Source: CAVYVZ01 sp963772065
Lineage (GTDB): Bacteria > Acidobacteriota > Vicinamibacteria > Vicinamibacterales > UBA2999
NCBI GenBank assembly: GCA_963772065.1
Contig: CAVYVZ010000010.1
Span: forward strand, 930,001-994,000
Direction of reading: 5' to 3'
Length of the DNA stretch: 64,000 bases
Made by a program: the position numbers and the translations under genes. Shown here in pieces: positions 1 to 9,204 of this stretch. The notes under the pieces are model-generated. The model searched no databases, had not been told where the DNA came from, and saw nothing but the letters and a program-made list of their open reading frames with translations. Positions within the stretch are counted from its first letter, which is position 1; each line of letters begins with the position of its first letter.

Positions 1-1663
1 CGGCGACCGCGTGGTCGCGCTCGGGCCGAACGGGCATTCGTACGCGGATGGTCGTGCCCGCCGCCGGAGCGGACGACACGTGGATCGTGCCGCCGTAATC
101 GGTGACGACGCGGTGCACGATCGCCAGACCGAGCCCGGTCCCCTTCTCAAAGGAGCTGTGAAACGGCTGGAAGATCGTCTCGATCTCTTCCGGTGGAATG
201 CCGACGCCCTCGTCCTCGACGGTGAGCACGATGTCGCCGTCGCTCCCCTCCTTCGCCTCGTGCGCGATGGCGATATGGAGCCTGCCGCCGTGTGGCATGG
301 CTCGCAGGCCGTTCGTCGCCAGGTTCCAGAGAATCTGACGCAGCTGGTTCTCGTCGGCGTCGAACCAGACCGGCTCCGCCGGCACGTCCACTTCGACGAT
401 GTGCTCGTCGCGGACGTCGGATCCGTTGCGCAGCAGCAGCGCCGTGTCCTGGAGGATCGTCCGGACATCGAGCCGCGCCACCGCGAAGCGCTGGGGCCGG
501 GCGTAGGCCAGGAACGATCGGATGGTGTCGTTCAGCCGCTCCGATTCGCGGAGCACGATGTCCATCAGCTGCGCCTGCTCGTCGCTGAGGGGCAGCTCCT
601 GCCGGAGCACCTGGATCGAGCCCGACATCGCAGCGAGAGGATTGCGGATCTCGTGCGCGATCCCCGCCGCCATTTCGCCGACGGCGGCGAGCCGCTGCTG
701 GAGGCGGGCGTTCCGCTCGAGGCGCCGCACCGCAGTCACGTCCTGAAAGGTCACGAGCACGCCGCGGCGCCCATCCGGAAACACGATCGACGACGTCGTG
801 AAGCCGATGTCGATCGTGCGGTGGTCGGGCGTGCGGTACGCCACGTCCGCGCGAAGCGGCGCGGCGCCGGGCTGCCTGAAGCGATCACGGAGCGCTGAAT
901 CGATCTGAAAGAGCTCGGACACGTCACGGCCGATCGCGCTCGCCGGCGACATGCCGGAAATCACTTCCGCGGCGCGGTTGAACGTCAGCACGCGGCCGTG
1001 CTCGTCCGTCGTGATGAGGCCGCTCAACAGGCTGTCGATGACGTGCTGGTTGAAGGCGCGGAGATCCGCCATCTGCGTCGAGGCGCGCTCGAGGCGCATG
1101 CCCGCGGAGCGCACACCCTCGGCCAGCGATCCGCTGAGCAGCGCGACGGCCACGAAGCCGAAGAGATTGATCCCGACGGTGTACTGCGCGTAGCGCACCG
1201 GCGGCAGGGCGAGGCCCTCGCCCATGAGGGACCAGGGAAACGCGAGCAGGCCAGCCGCCGTGAGGTACTGCGACACCACCAGGCCCGTATAGAGAATGGC
1301 GCTCAGGCCCGCCACCTGCACCGCGCCGCGCCGGAAGCTGAGCGTGCTCGCCGCGATGATCGGAAGCACGTAGAGCGACGAGAAGTAACTGGTGATGCCG
1401 CCGGTCACCGAGATGAACGCCGAGACGAGGATCGCGTCGCATCCGAGCTGCGCGTCGATCAGCCATCGGCGATGTTCGGCGAACCTGAGCGTCGCCAGGT
1501 ACACGACGCTCAGCGCGTAGGTCAGACCGATGAGGAAGAAGAACGGATCGACCGGCAGGACGCCAGGATTGCTGATCTGGATCACGATGGCCGACCCCAG
1601 CAGCACGGTGCTGACGAGGAGCCGAACGAGGATCAGCGTCGCGAGACGTCGCCGGAGGTCCAT
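1..1663 (-). CDS. pilS: PilS-like sensor histidine kinase, 3' end cut off by the window edge
   Basis: Membrane-bound sensor kinase, probably the partner of a PilR-type sigma-54 activator lying beyond the window edge. About 180 hydrophobic N-terminal residues form several membrane segments, followed by a PAS domain (about 205-320) and a kinase core. The H-box reads AGIAHEIRNPLAAM near residue 338. The N-box has NLATNGLRAM, and the ATP lid has DEGVGIPPEE and GTGLGLAIV. The ATG lies 3 nt after the pilC stop, so the gene is the distal member of the pilB-pilT-pilC run. The order pilBTC-pilS(-pilR) is a common type IV pilus arrangement. The final residues are missing here. The kinase family is clear; the PilS name rests on context. 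Confidence 0.85.
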   Translation of the reverse strand, partial: MDLRRRLATLILVRLLVSTVLLGSAIVIQISNPGVLPVDPFFFLIGLTYALSVVYLATLRFAEHRRWLIDAQLGCDAILVSAFISVTGGITSYFSSLYVLPIIAASTLSFRRGAVQVAGLSAILYTGLVVSQYLTAAGLLAFPWSLMGEGLALPPVRYAQYTVGINLFGFVAVALLSGSLAEGVRSAGMRLERASTQMADLRAFNQHVIDSLLSGLITTDEHGRVLTFNRAAEVISGMSPASAIGRDVSELFQIDSALRDRFRQPGAAPLRADVAYRTPDHRTIDIGFTTSSIVFPDGRRGVLVTFQDVTAVRRLERNARLQQRLAAVGEMAAGIAHEIRNPLAAMSGSIQVLRQELPLSDEQAQLMDIVLRESERLNDTIRSFLAYARPQRFAVARLDVRTILQDTALLLRNGSDVRDEHIVEVDVPAEPVWFDADENQLRQILWNLATNGLRAMPHGGRLHIAIAHEAKEGSDGDIVLTVEDEGVGIPPEEIETIFQPFHSSFEKGTGLGLAIVHRVVTDYGGTIHVSSAPAAGTTIRVRMPVRPERDHAVA

Positions 1664-1666
1664 CCA

Positions 1667-2887
1667 CTAGCTTCCCGTGAGCTTGCTGATCAGGCTGAAG
1701 ATCGGCATGTACATCGCGATGACGATGCCGCCGACGGCGCCGCCGAGCACGGCGATCATGATCGGCTCCATCAGCGTCAAGAGGCCCGCCACCGCCACGT
1801 CGACTTCCTCTTCGTAGAAGTCGGCGATCTTGCCGAGCATGGTGTCGAGCGCGCCGGTTGCCTCGCCCACGCTGATCATCTGCACGACCATCGACGGGAA
1901 CACGCCGCTCTCCTTGAGCGGCTGCGCAATGGTCTCGCCGCGCTCGATGCTCGCGCGGGTCTTCTGGATGCCCTCCTCCACGATCGCATTGCCCGCGGTC
2001 TTCGCGGTGATGTCGAGCGCCTCCAAAATCGATACGCCCGAGGCGAGCAGCGTCGCGAGCGTGCGGCAGAACCGTGCGACGGCAATCTTGCGCAGCAGCA
2101 TGCCGATGATCGGCATCTTCAGCATGATCCCGTCGACGACGTAGCGACCGCGCGGCGTCTTGTAGTACTGCTTGAACCCGAACGAGGCGGCGACCAGGCC
2201 GACGATCAAGAACGGCCCGAACCGCACCAGGTTGTTGCTGAGTGAAATGACGACCCTCGTGGGAAGAGGCAGGTCCGCGCCGAGGCCCGCGAACAGGTTG
2301 GCGAACGTCGGGATGACCTTCCAGAGAATCACGCCGACGACCACCGCGGCGATCACGATGATCGCGACCGGGTAGATCATCGCCGACTTGACCTGGTCCT
2401 TCAGCTTGGCCGCCTTCTCGATGTAGGTGGCCAAGCGCTTGAGGATCGTGTCGAGGATGCCGCCCGCCTCGCCCGCCGCAATCATGTTCGAGAAGAGCGC
2501 GTCGAACGTCTTCGGGTGGCGCTTCATCGCATCCGCCAGCGACATGCCCGACTCGACGTCGCCGCGGGTCGCCAGGATCACCGCGGCGAAGTTCGGGTCC
2601 TCCTGCTGCGTGCCGAGGATCTCGAGGCACTGCACGAGCGGCAGGCCCGCGTCGATCATCACGGAGAACTGGCGCGTGAACACGGCCAGGCTCTTCGCTT
2701 TGACCGCCTTCCCTATCTTGCCTTTCGCGGCCTTGGGCTTGGCCGCGTCCTTGACGGGGTTGATCTTGGTGACCATGATCTGTTCGCGGCGCAGCGTCGA
2801 GACGGCGGCCTCCAGCGTGTCCGCCATCCGCTCGCCGGTGATGTTCTCCCCGCCCCGTGTACGACCGACGAATGCAAAAGTCTGCAT
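1667..2887 (-). CDS. pilC: Type IV pilus inner-membrane platform protein PilC
   Basis: Inner-membrane platform of the type IV pilus (GspF family, 406 aa, normal length), coupling the PilB and PilT motors to the growing fibre. It contains two GspF domains, each opening with a conserved cytoplasmic segment: FTRQFSVMIDAGLPLVQCL near residue 70, and the second copy FCRTLATLLASGVSILEAL near 270. Hydrophobic segments lie around 170-190, 215-235 and 375-400. The start MQTFAFVGR places it 3 nt after pilT, and its stop is 3 nt before pilS. Translational coupling with both neighbours is likely. Confidence 0.95.
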   Translation of the reverse strand: MQTFAFVGRTRGGENITGERMADTLEAAVSTLRREQIMVTKINPVKDAAKPKAAKGKIGKAVKAKSLAVFTRQFSVMIDAGLPLVQCLEILGTQQEDPNFAAVILATRGDVESGMSLADAMKRHPKTFDALFSNMIAAGEAGGILDTILKRLATYIEKAAKLKDQVKSAMIYPVAIIVIAAVVVGVILWKVIPTFANLFAGLGADLPLPTRVVISLSNNLVRFGPFLIVGLVAASFGFKQYYKTPRGRYVVDGIMLKMPIIGMLLRKIAVARFCRTLATLLASGVSILEALDITAKTAGNAIVEEGIQKTRASIERGETIAQPLKESGVFPSMVVQMISVGEATGALDTMLGKIADFYEEEVDVAVAGLLTLMEPIMIAVLGGAVGGIVIAMYMPIFSLISKLTGS

Positions 2888-2890
2888 GGC

Positions 2891-4021
2891 TTACCGTCCT
2901 ACTACCGACCGCGGCGGCATTCCGGCCGGCCGGCCCAGGCCGGCGCCGGCCACAACGCCGACGCCGCGAGTGATCAGGTCCTGCAGCTCGTCGCGGTTCG
3001 ACGAGGCGCCGAGCGCGGTTTCGAGGGTGATCTGCTTCTTCTGCTGCAGCGTCGCGAGCGACTGATTCATCGTCTGCATCCCGACCTTCTCCTGGCCGGT
3101 CTGCATCGCGGAATAGATCTGGTGGATCTTGTCCTCGCGAATCAGGTTTCGGATGGCCGGCGTCGGGACCATGATTTCCAGCGACACCACCCGGCCGCCG
3201 CCGATCTTCGGCAGCAGCGCCTGACAGACGATGCCCTCGAGCACGAGCGACAGCTGCGTCCGGATCTGCGACTGCTGGTTCGCCGGGAAGATGTCGATGA
3301 TGCGGTTGATCGTCTGCGCGGCCGAGTTCGTGTGGAGCGTGCCGAACGTGAGGTGGCCGGTCTCGGCGATCTTCAGCGCCGACTCGACGGTCTCGAGATC
3401 CCGCATTTCGCCGATGAGGACGATGTCGGGATCCTCACGGAGCGCGGCGCGCAGCGCGTTGCCGAAGCTCTGGGTGTCGCTGTGCACCTCCCGCTGGTTC
3501 ACCAGACAGCCCTGGTGCTGGTGCACGAACTCGATCGGGTCCTCGATCGTGAGGATGTGGTCGTGGCGCTCCTTGTTGATCTTGTCGATCATCGCGGCCA
3601 GCGTCGTCGACTTGCCCGATCCGGTCGGTCCGGTCACGAGGACGAGGCCGCGCGGGCGCTCGGCGAGCGTGGACAGCACCGCCGGAAGGCCCAGCTCCTG
3701 GAAGCTGCGGATCTTCTCGGGGATCACCCGGTAGACGGCGCCGACCGCGCCCCGCTGGTTGAACATGTTGCAGCGGAAGCGGGCGACGCCCTTGATCCCG
3801 AACGAGAAGTCGAGCTCCAGCGACTCCTCGAACCGCTTCTTCTGCGAGTCGGTGAGCACGCTGTAGGCGAGCTGCTTCGTGTCGGATGGAGCCAGGTCGG
3901 TCCCCTCCAGCCGCTGGAGGTGACCGTGCACGCGCACCTGCGGGGGCGTGCTCGTCGTGAGGTGGAGATCCGATCCGCCCATTTCCACTAGCGTCTTCAA
4001 GAGTTCCGGCAGCGTTGCCAT
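2891..4021 (-). CDS. pilT: Type IV pilus retraction ATPase PilT
   Basis: Hexameric secretion-superfamily ATPase that depolymerises the pilus and powers twitching motility. The 376-aa protein has Walker A GPTGSGKST near residue 136, Walker B LIGEMRD near 207, and the PilT-specific AIRNLIRE signature near 290. The start MATLPELLKTLVEMGGSDLHL matches PilT family N termini and is preceded by GAGGGA at a normal distance. A longer in-frame extension upstream overlaps pilB and has no family resemblance, so it was rejected. The gap from pilB is 26 nt. Confidence 0.95.
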   Translation of the reverse strand: MATLPELLKTLVEMGGSDLHLTTSTPPQVRVHGHLQRLEGTDLAPSDTKQLAYSVLTDSQKKRFEESLELDFSFGIKGVARFRCNMFNQRGAVGAVYRVIPEKIRSFQELGLPAVLSTLAERPRGLVLVTGPTGSGKSTTLAAMIDKINKERHDHILTIEDPIEFVHQHQGCLVNQREVHSDTQSFGNALRAALREDPDIVLIGEMRDLETVESALKIAETGHLTFGTLHTNSAAQTINRIIDIFPANQQSQIRTQLSLVLEGIVCQALLPKIGGGRVVSLEIMVPTPAIRNLIREDKIHQIYSAMQTGQEKVGMQTMNQSLATLQQKKQITLETALGASSNRDELQDLITRGVGVVAGAGLGRPAGMPPRSVVGR

Positions 4022-4047
4022 GCGTGTGTCCCTCGTGATGTACGTGT

Positions 4048-5805
4048 CTATTTCACGGTCTCTCTGACCACTTCTTCGATCGTGGTCATCCCGTCTTTGA
4101 TCTTGCGCAGCCCGCTGCTGCGCAAGGTGATCATTCCCTCCTCGACCGCCTTGCGTCGGAGCTCCAGCGCCGACGCGCCGACGAGGATCAGCTCGCGCAG
4201 CTCCTCGGTGACTTCCATGACTTCGTAGAGACCGACGCGGCCCTTGTAGCCGGTGCTGTTGCACTTGTCGCAGCCCTTGCCCCTGTTCGGGACCACCGAC
4301 TTCGCGTCCTCAGCGGAGAAGCCGGCCTGCACGAGCGCCTGGGGCGGCGTCGGGTGCGGCTCCGTGCAGTTCTTGCAGATGCGGCGGACGAGGCGCTGCG
4401 CGCAGATCAACTGGAGCGAGCTCGCGACGAGGAACGGCTCGATGCCCATGTTCATCAGCCGGTTGACCGTGCTCGGTGCGTCGTTGGTGTGCAGCGTCGA
4501 GAGCACGAGGTGGCCGGTGAGCGCCGCCTTGACGGCGATCTCGGCCGTCTCGAAGTCGCGGATTTCGCCGACCAGGATGATGTTCGGGTCCTGGCGGAGA
4601 AAGCTGCGCAGCGCCGCGGCGAAGTTGAGGCCGATCGACTCGCGCACCTGCACCTGGTTGACGCCCATCAGGTTGAATTCGACCGGGTCCTCGGCCGTCA
4701 TGATGTTCGTGTCGACGGTGTTGACCTTGGAGATCGAGGAATAGAGCGTGTTCGTCTTGCCGCTGCCGGTCGGCCCGGTGACGAGCACCATGCCCCAGGG
4801 CTTCCCGATCGCGACCTCGAACTTGGTCAGCGACTCCTGCTCGAAGCCAAGCTTCGTCATGTCGAGCATCAGCTTGTTCTTGTCGAGGAGGCGCATGACG
4901 ATCTTCTCGCCGAAGAGCGTCGGCAGGCACGACACGCGGAAGTCGATGTCGCGCATCTCGCCGCTGTCCTGGAAGCGGATCTTGATGCGGCCATCCTGCG
5001 GGAGCCGCTTCTCCGCGATGTCGAGCTTCGACATGATCTTGATGCGCGACGTGATCGCGTCGCGGAACTTCATCGGCGGCGACATGATGTTGTAGAGGAT
5101 GCCGTCGATGCGGTAGCGGACGCGCAGCTCCTTCTCGTACGGTTCGATGTGGATGTCGCTCGCGCCCTTCTGGATCGCCGACATCAGGATGACGTTCACC
5201 AGCTTGATGACCGGCGCTTCCTCACCCTGCTTGGTGAGCAGCTCGGCGCTGATCTCCTCGAATTCCTCGAGGACCTCGACGTCGCCCGGGTCGGCGAGCA
5301 CGGGCATTTCGTCGAGCGCCTTCGACGCGAGCTCCAGCGCGCTCGGACCCTCGGACACGGCCGCCGCCGCTTTCGCCGCCTTGCCGCCGTAGTACTTCTG
5401 GATGGCGTCGATGACCGCCACTTCGGAGGCGACCACCGGCTCGACGTTGTAGCCCGTCATGAACTTGATGTCGTCCATGGCGAACACGTTGGTCGGGTCG
5501 GTCATCGCGATCGTGAGCGTCGCGCCGGCGCGCGACAGCGGCACAATCTGGTATTTCTGCGCGGTCTCGGCGGGAACGAGCTTGACGACCGCGGGATCGA
5601 TTTCGAACTGGCCGAGGGCGATGGAGGGAACGCCGTACTGCTTGCTGAGGAGCGAGGTAATCTCTTCGTCCTTGACGAACCCGAGCTTCACCAGGTTGAA
5701 GCCGAGCTTCCCCCCGTGCTGGCGCTGATAGTTCAGCGCCTCCTGCAACTGCTCGGGCGTGATGCGCTTCTCCTTGAGAAGCAGTTCACCGATCCGGACG
5801 GCCAT
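4048..5805 (-). CDS. pilB: Type IV pilus assembly ATPase PilB
   Basis: Cytoplasmic extension ATPase that polymerises pilin (585 aa). An N-terminal GspE/PilB domain (about 1-150) is followed by the ATPase core with Walker A GPTGSGKTNT, Walker B LVGEIRDFET, and a CxxC...CxxC zinc site (RICKNC...CDKC). The start MAVRIGELLLKEKRI was chosen because it matches PilB family N termini. A start 21 codons upstream would read through the intergenic heptamer repeat. It leads the pilB-pilT-pilC-pilS run. Confidence 0.95.
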   Translation of the reverse strand: MAVRIGELLLKEKRITPEQLQEALNYQRQHGGKLGFNLVKLGFVKDEEITSLLSKQYGVPSIALGQFEIDPAVVKLVPAETAQKYQIVPLSRAGATLTIAMTDPTNVFAMDDIKFMTGYNVEPVVASEVAVIDAIQKYYGGKAAKAAAAVSEGPSALELASKALDEMPVLADPGDVEVLEEFEEISAELLTKQGEEAPVIKLVNVILMSAIQKGASDIHIEPYEKELRVRYRIDGILYNIMSPPMKFRDAITSRIKIMSKLDIAEKRLPQDGRIKIRFQDSGEMRDIDFRVSCLPTLFGEKIVMRLLDKNKLMLDMTKLGFEQESLTKFEVAIGKPWGMVLVTGPTGSGKTNTLYSSISKVNTVDTNIMTAEDPVEFNLMGVNQVQVRESIGLNFAAALRSFLRQDPNIILVGEIRDFETAEIAVKAALTGHLVLSTLHTNDAPSTVNRLMNMGIEPFLVASSLQLICAQRLVRRICKNCTEPHPTPPQALVQAGFSAEDAKSVVPNRGKGCDKCNSTGYKGRVGLYEVMEVTEELRELILVGASALELRRKAVEEGMITLRSSGLRKIKDGMTTIEEVVRETVK

Positions 5806-5814
5806 CTGTATTCG

Positions 5815-5895
5815 ATTTGCGATCGCTGATTTGCGATTTGTGATCTGGAGTTGCGATCCGAGTCGCACATCACAAATCGCAAATCACAAATCGAC
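5815..5895. repeat. Inverted heptamer array between porV-like gene and pilB
   Basis: The gap holds heptamers of the GATTTGC type on the left and ACAAATC/GCAAATC on the right. A perfect 17-bp inverted repeat, GATTTGCGATTTGTGAT at 5828-5844 pairing with 5869-5885, encloses a 24-nt loop. The array stops next to the TGA of the upstream gene (5897-5899) and ends just before pilB. The unit differs from most other arrays but resembles those at 33.9 and 35.1 kb. Its function is unknown; an RNA stem between the two genes is possible. Confidence 0.85.
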
Positions 5896-5896
5896 T

Positions 5897-6928
5897 TCAA
5901 AACGACACCCGGGCGGCTACGCCCCAACCCCTGTCGTCGTCATTCCCGCCCCCGACCACGTGCGCGTCGAGGAAGAGTCCCGCACGAACGACCGCGCTCA
6001 GGCCGGCCGTGGCGGCGCGCTCCTTCGCCCCGGCCGTGTTGAACCGTGCGCCACCGCGTACGCCGAACCGCTCGCGCCAGAGCCACCGCTCGACGCCGAC
6101 CGCCACGTTGCGCCGATCCCCCGACGCCGTTGCCAGCGTCGTCAGGTCTGCGTCGAGGGCGACCACGAGCCGCGGACCGCCAGTCGCCGCGGCGTCGTAG
6201 GCGGCACCCGCGCGGAACTGTCGCTCCAGCCGCATGGCACCGGCCGGTGCTGCGCTCTCCAACTCCGGCTCGACGGCGTTCCGCACGAGCAACCCCGCGC
6301 GCAACGGACCCCCGACGGCCATCAACCCGATGTCGACACCAAACGCGCCGTCGCTGCCGCCACCGCTCAAGCCCTCGCCCAGATCCAGGAGAGTGCCGGC
6401 TGAGAGCGAACCGTCTTCCTCGACCGCGGTCCGCACCGTTCCCCGCAGGTACTTCACGGTGGCGCCCGCGTGAATGCCGGGAATGAGCGACTGGACGAGC
6501 GTGATGCCGAACTGACTGGCCGCCAGCGCTCGCACCGGCACTCCAGCCCGTCTATCTTCTCGGCTGCCACTTTCTGTCACTGTAGAGTTGAAGCGGCCTA
6601 TTTCCACGAGTTTCAGGCGGAAATAGCTCACTCCGAACGGAGGTGTGCCCAGGGCAAACCACGTTGCCGTGTCACGATGTGCAGGTCGTTCACCGCGCGA
6701 CTCGGTCACCGCTCGCGCGAGCGCCACATCTACGAACGGCCCGGTTGCAAGACCAGCCGGGTTCCACCAGGTCGCGCTGCTGTCGGAAGCCACCGCGACA
6801 AACGCGCCGCCCATGCCGAGCGCACGGCTGCCCACCACTTCCACAACCTGCGCCGAGGTGGGTCTGCCAGTCGTCACGAGGACGAATGCACAGAGAAGGA
6901 GAGAATGCTTCAGCTTGTGTACGTCCAT
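5897..6928 (-). CDS. PorV/UPF0164-like outer-membrane beta-barrel protein
   Basis: Predicted secreted beta-barrel protein of about 343 aa. A signal peptide (LKHSLLLCAFVLVTTGRPTSAQ) is followed by GSRALGMGGAFVAVASDSS, then ATWWNPAGLA. This is the signature N-terminal region of PorV/UPF0164/FadL-like barrels, where the first mature residues form a helix and hatch. The rest is strand-rich with many glycines and ends in an aromatic residue (VAARVSF), as expected for insertion by the BAM machinery. An upstream ATG nine codons earlier (6955) is also possible; neither start has a clear ribosome-binding site. It lies upstream of pilB across a heptamer array. Its cargo or substrate cannot be told from sequence. 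Confidence 0.7.
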   Translation of the reverse strand: MDVHKLKHSLLLCAFVLVTTGRPTSAQVVEVVGSRALGMGGAFVAVASDSSATWWNPAGLATGPFVDVALARAVTESRGERPAHRDTATWFALGTPPFGVSYFRLKLVEIGRFNSTVTESGSREDRRAGVPVRALAASQFGITLVQSLIPGIHAGATVKYLRGTVRTAVEEDGSLSAGTLLDLGEGLSGGGSDGAFGVDIGLMAVGGPLRAGLLVRNAVEPELESAAPAGAMRLERQFRAGAAYDAAATGGPRLVVALDADLTTLATASGDRRNVAVGVERWLWRERFGVRGGARFNTAGAKERAATAGLSAVVRAGLFLDAHVVGGGNDDDRGWGVAARVSF

Positions 6929-6933
6929 CAGCG

Positions 6934-6939
6934 TATAAT
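6934..6939 (+). promoter_or_regulatory. Candidate -10 element (TATAAT) for the Yip1-like gene
   Basis: A perfect TATAAT followed by a T-run lies in the divergent gap, 8 nt before the GTG at 6948. No good -35 hexamer is visible 16-18 nt upstream (CAGCTT at 6911). If used, the transcript would begin almost at the GTG and be nearly leaderless. Confidence 0.35.
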
Positions 6940-6947
6940 TTTTTTGA

Positions 6948-7721
6948 GTGTTCAAAAACGAGGTGGCGAACCGAACTGAACCGGAATCGTATCAGGACCT
7001 TGAGACGCTTCCCGCCAGGGTGGTCGGAGCAATTCGGTCGCCGCGCGCCCTTTTCACGGCTGTGGCCGAACGGCCCTACTGGGCCGGCATGATGCTGACG
7101 ACCTTCCTGGTCACCGCGGTAAGCGGTGTTGCATTCATGCAGACCAGCGTGGGGCGGCAGGCCCTGGTGGACCAGTGGGAACGAACCGCGCTCGCCTTCG
7201 GGCGCAACGTGGACGATGAGCGGTATGCGGAGCTTGTGGCGATGAGCGAGTACGGGTCGGCATATGCGCTCGTCGCGGCATTCGCGGGCGGTCCCGTGCT
7301 TTCATGCGCGGTGGCGGCAATGGCGTTCGTCGCCTTCAGACGTCTCGGCGCGGCGCGCTCGGCCCAGGCGGTAGTGCCCCGTGTGAGCTACGCCCAGGTT
7401 CTTGCGGTGGCGGTGCATGCCGGCGTCATTCTGGCGCTGCGGCCGGTCGTCGCCGCGCCGTTCAACTACGCGCGGGAAACGCTGGCGAGCCCGACCACGC
7501 TCGGCCAGCTGCTCCCGATGTTCGATGAAGTGTCGCCGGCGGCGCGCTTCTTCGGAGCAATCGACTTGTTCGTGGTCTGGTGGGTCATCGTGCTCGCAAT
7601 CGGCGTCGCTCTGCTCTACCGGCGATCCGCGCGCGGTACCGTATCCGCCTTCATCGGCGTCTACGTCGGGTTCGCGGCGCTTCTGGCGATCTCGATGGCT
7701 GTGGCGGGGGGAGCTCTGTGA
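6948..7721 (+). CDS. Yip1-like multi-pass membrane protein
   Basis: Hydrophobic protein of 257 aa with about five membrane segments. The N-terminal signature LPARVVGAIRSPRALFTAVAE followed by WAGMMLTTFLVTAVSGV resembles bacterial Yip1-domain proteins, in which a short cytoplasmic region precedes the membrane bundle. The start codon is GTG, and no Shine-Dalgarno sequence is seen. Its TGA overlaps the GTG start of the MacA-like gene, so the two are translationally coupled. This suggests it works with the export system, but its role is unknown. Confidence 0.65.
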   Translation: MFKNEVANRTEPESYQDLETLPARVVGAIRSPRALFTAVAERPYWAGMMLTTFLVTAVSGVAFMQTSVGRQALVDQWERTALAFGRNVDDERYAELVAMSEYGSAYALVAAFAGGPVLSCAVAAMAFVAFRRLGAARSAQAVVPRVSYAQVLAVAVHAGVILALRPVVAAPFNYARETLASPTTLGQLLPMFDEVSPAARFFGAIDLFVVWWVIVLAIGVALLYRRSARGTVSAFIGVYVGFAALLAISMAVAGGAL

Positions 7722-9061
7722 GTCGGAAAAGGAAGATCGTCATCGGTGTCGTCGCGGTCATCGTCATTGCGGCGGGTGTGGGGGCAAGCATCTATTTCCG
7801 CCGTCCGAATGTTCCGACGGTGAACGCGGAGGCCATCCGCAAGCGCGATCTCGAGGCCATCGTCTCGGCATCCGGGAAGATCCAGCCGAAACGGCAGGTG
7901 AACATCAGCGCGAACACGATGGGCCGCGTCACGCGGCTGGCGGTCGAGGAGGGCCAGCGGGTGAAGCAGGGCCAGTTCCTGCTCGAGATCGATCCGCGAT
8001 CGCTCAGCGGGCAGCTCCAGCGGGGCGAAGCGAGCGTCGCGGCGGCACGCTCATCCCTGCAGCAGGCACGTACCCTCGTGGTGCAGGCACGGGCGAACGT
8101 GGACCTTGCACAGCAGAACCTCAAACGGCAGCAGGAGCTCTCGAAGGACGGGCTCACGACGCGTGAAACGTTTGAGCGCGCCGAGAACGAGCTCAACGTC
8201 CGGCAGGCGGAGCTGAAGTCGCGCGAGCAGGACGTTCAAACGCGCGAGGAGCAGATCCGCCAGGAGCAGGCCGGCCTCGAGACGACGCGCTACAACCTGA
8301 GCCAGATCGTCATCCAGTCGCCGATGGACGGGCTCGTGACGCGCCGCAACATCGAGCAGGGCGAGAACGTGGTCGTCGGCACCATGAACAACGCCGGGAC
8401 CGTGCTGCTCACGATCGCCGACATGTCGGTGATCGAGGCGGAAGTGGAAGTGGACGAGACCGACATCCCGACCGTCCAGCTCGGTCAGCGCGCGAAGGTG
8501 ACCATCGACGCCGTCGAGGGGAAGACATTCAGCGGGCGCGTCACCGAGATCGGCAACAGCCCGATTCAGGCCACCGGTCAGGCCACCGGTTCACGGCAGG
8601 CCACGAACTTCAAGGTCGTCGTCACGCTCGACCAGGAAGTGCCCGACGTCCGGCCTGGATTCACGTGCACGGCGGAGATCACCACCGCCACGCGCGGACA
8701 GGCGCTCTCGGTACCGATTCAGGCGCTCACGGTGCGCGAGATGCTCTTCGATCAGAAGGGCAATCTCGTGCACGAGCCGCCGCCGGAGCGCAAGCGCGGG
8801 GGGCCCGCCGCCGCGGTCGAAACCACGGTATCCGCAGCCGAGCCGCCGCCGGGTCACACCCGCAAGGAAACCGAGGGCGTGTTCGTCATGCGCGACACCA
8901 AAGCGGTGTTCGTGCCCGTGACCGTGGGCATCGCGGGCGAGCGCTACTTCGAGGTGCTGTCGGGCCTGAAGGACGGCGACCGCGTGATCACCGGCCCCTT
9001 CGCATCGGTGCGGCAGCTCGCCGACGGCGAAGCGGTCAAGACGGAGGTCAAGAAGCCGTAA
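7718..9061 (+). CDS. MacA/HlyD-family periplasmic adaptor
   Basis: Membrane-fusion protein (447 aa) linking inner-membrane permeases to an outer-membrane channel. A single N-terminal anchor (IVIGVVAVIVIAAGVGASIYF) is followed by a biotinyl-lipoyl half (SGKIQPKRQVNISANTMGRV), a long alpha-hairpin (about 110-215, rich in Q, E and R), the second lipoyl half (IVIQSPMDGLVTRRNIEQGE), and beta-barrel and membrane-proximal domains. The GTG start overlaps the preceding TGA. Two MacB-like permeases follow after a repeat-bearing 143-nt gap. An unusual proline/arginine-rich insert (PPPERKRGGPAAAVE) lies near residue 350 between the barrel and the last domain. Confidence 0.88.
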   Translation: MSRKRKIVIGVVAVIVIAAGVGASIYFRRPNVPTVNAEAIRKRDLEAIVSASGKIQPKRQVNISANTMGRVTRLAVEEGQRVKQGQFLLEIDPRSLSGQLQRGEASVAAARSSLQQARTLVVQARANVDLAQQNLKRQQELSKDGLTTRETFERAENELNVRQAELKSREQDVQTREEQIRQEQAGLETTRYNLSQIVIQSPMDGLVTRRNIEQGENVVVGTMNNAGTVLLTIADMSVIEAEVEVDETDIPTVQLGQRAKVTIDAVEGKTFSGRVTEIGNSPIQATGQATGSRQATNFKVVVTLDQEVPDVRPGFTCTAEITTATRGQALSVPIQALTVREMLFDQKGNLVHEPPPERKRGGPAAAVETTVSAAEPPPGHTRKETEGVFVMRDTKAVFVPVTVGIAGERYFEVLSGLKDGDRVITGPFASVRQLADGEAVKTEVKKP

Positions 9062-9065
9062 ACTC

Positions 9066-9192
9066 GTCGGTGCAATCCTGCCTCGCATTGTCGGTGCAAT
9101 CAGCATCCGTTCGTCGGTGCAGCGCTCGACTGACTGCACTGACAAGCGTGAGAGAGACTGCACCGACAAGCAGTAAGGGTGATCGCACCGAC
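9066..9192. repeat. Direct and inverted GTCGGTGCA repeats between macA-like and macB-like genes
   Basis: GTCGGTGCA occurs at 9066, 9090 and 9113 in direct orientation. Its complement TGCACCGAC follows at 9159, with partial copies at 9135 (TGCACTGAC) and 9185 (GCACCGAC). Left copies can pair with right copies to make a cruciform or RNA stem between the two coding sequences. The first copy starts 5 nt after the TAA. The spacing is about 23-24 bp, so this is not a heptamer array, but it shares the stop-anchored, inverted layout. Confidence 0.8.
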
Positions 9193-9204
9193 CACGTAAG
9201 AAGA

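Noticed and set aside
924..2630. Long minus-strand reading of 568 aa
   Set aside because: It is Arg/Gly/Asp-rich with no domain logic and overlaps pilC and pilS in another frame; a typical high-GC shadow.
4354..5829. Long plus-strand reading opposite pilB
   Set aside because: Antisense shadow of pilB; composition is that of a codon-mirrored frame with no motifs.
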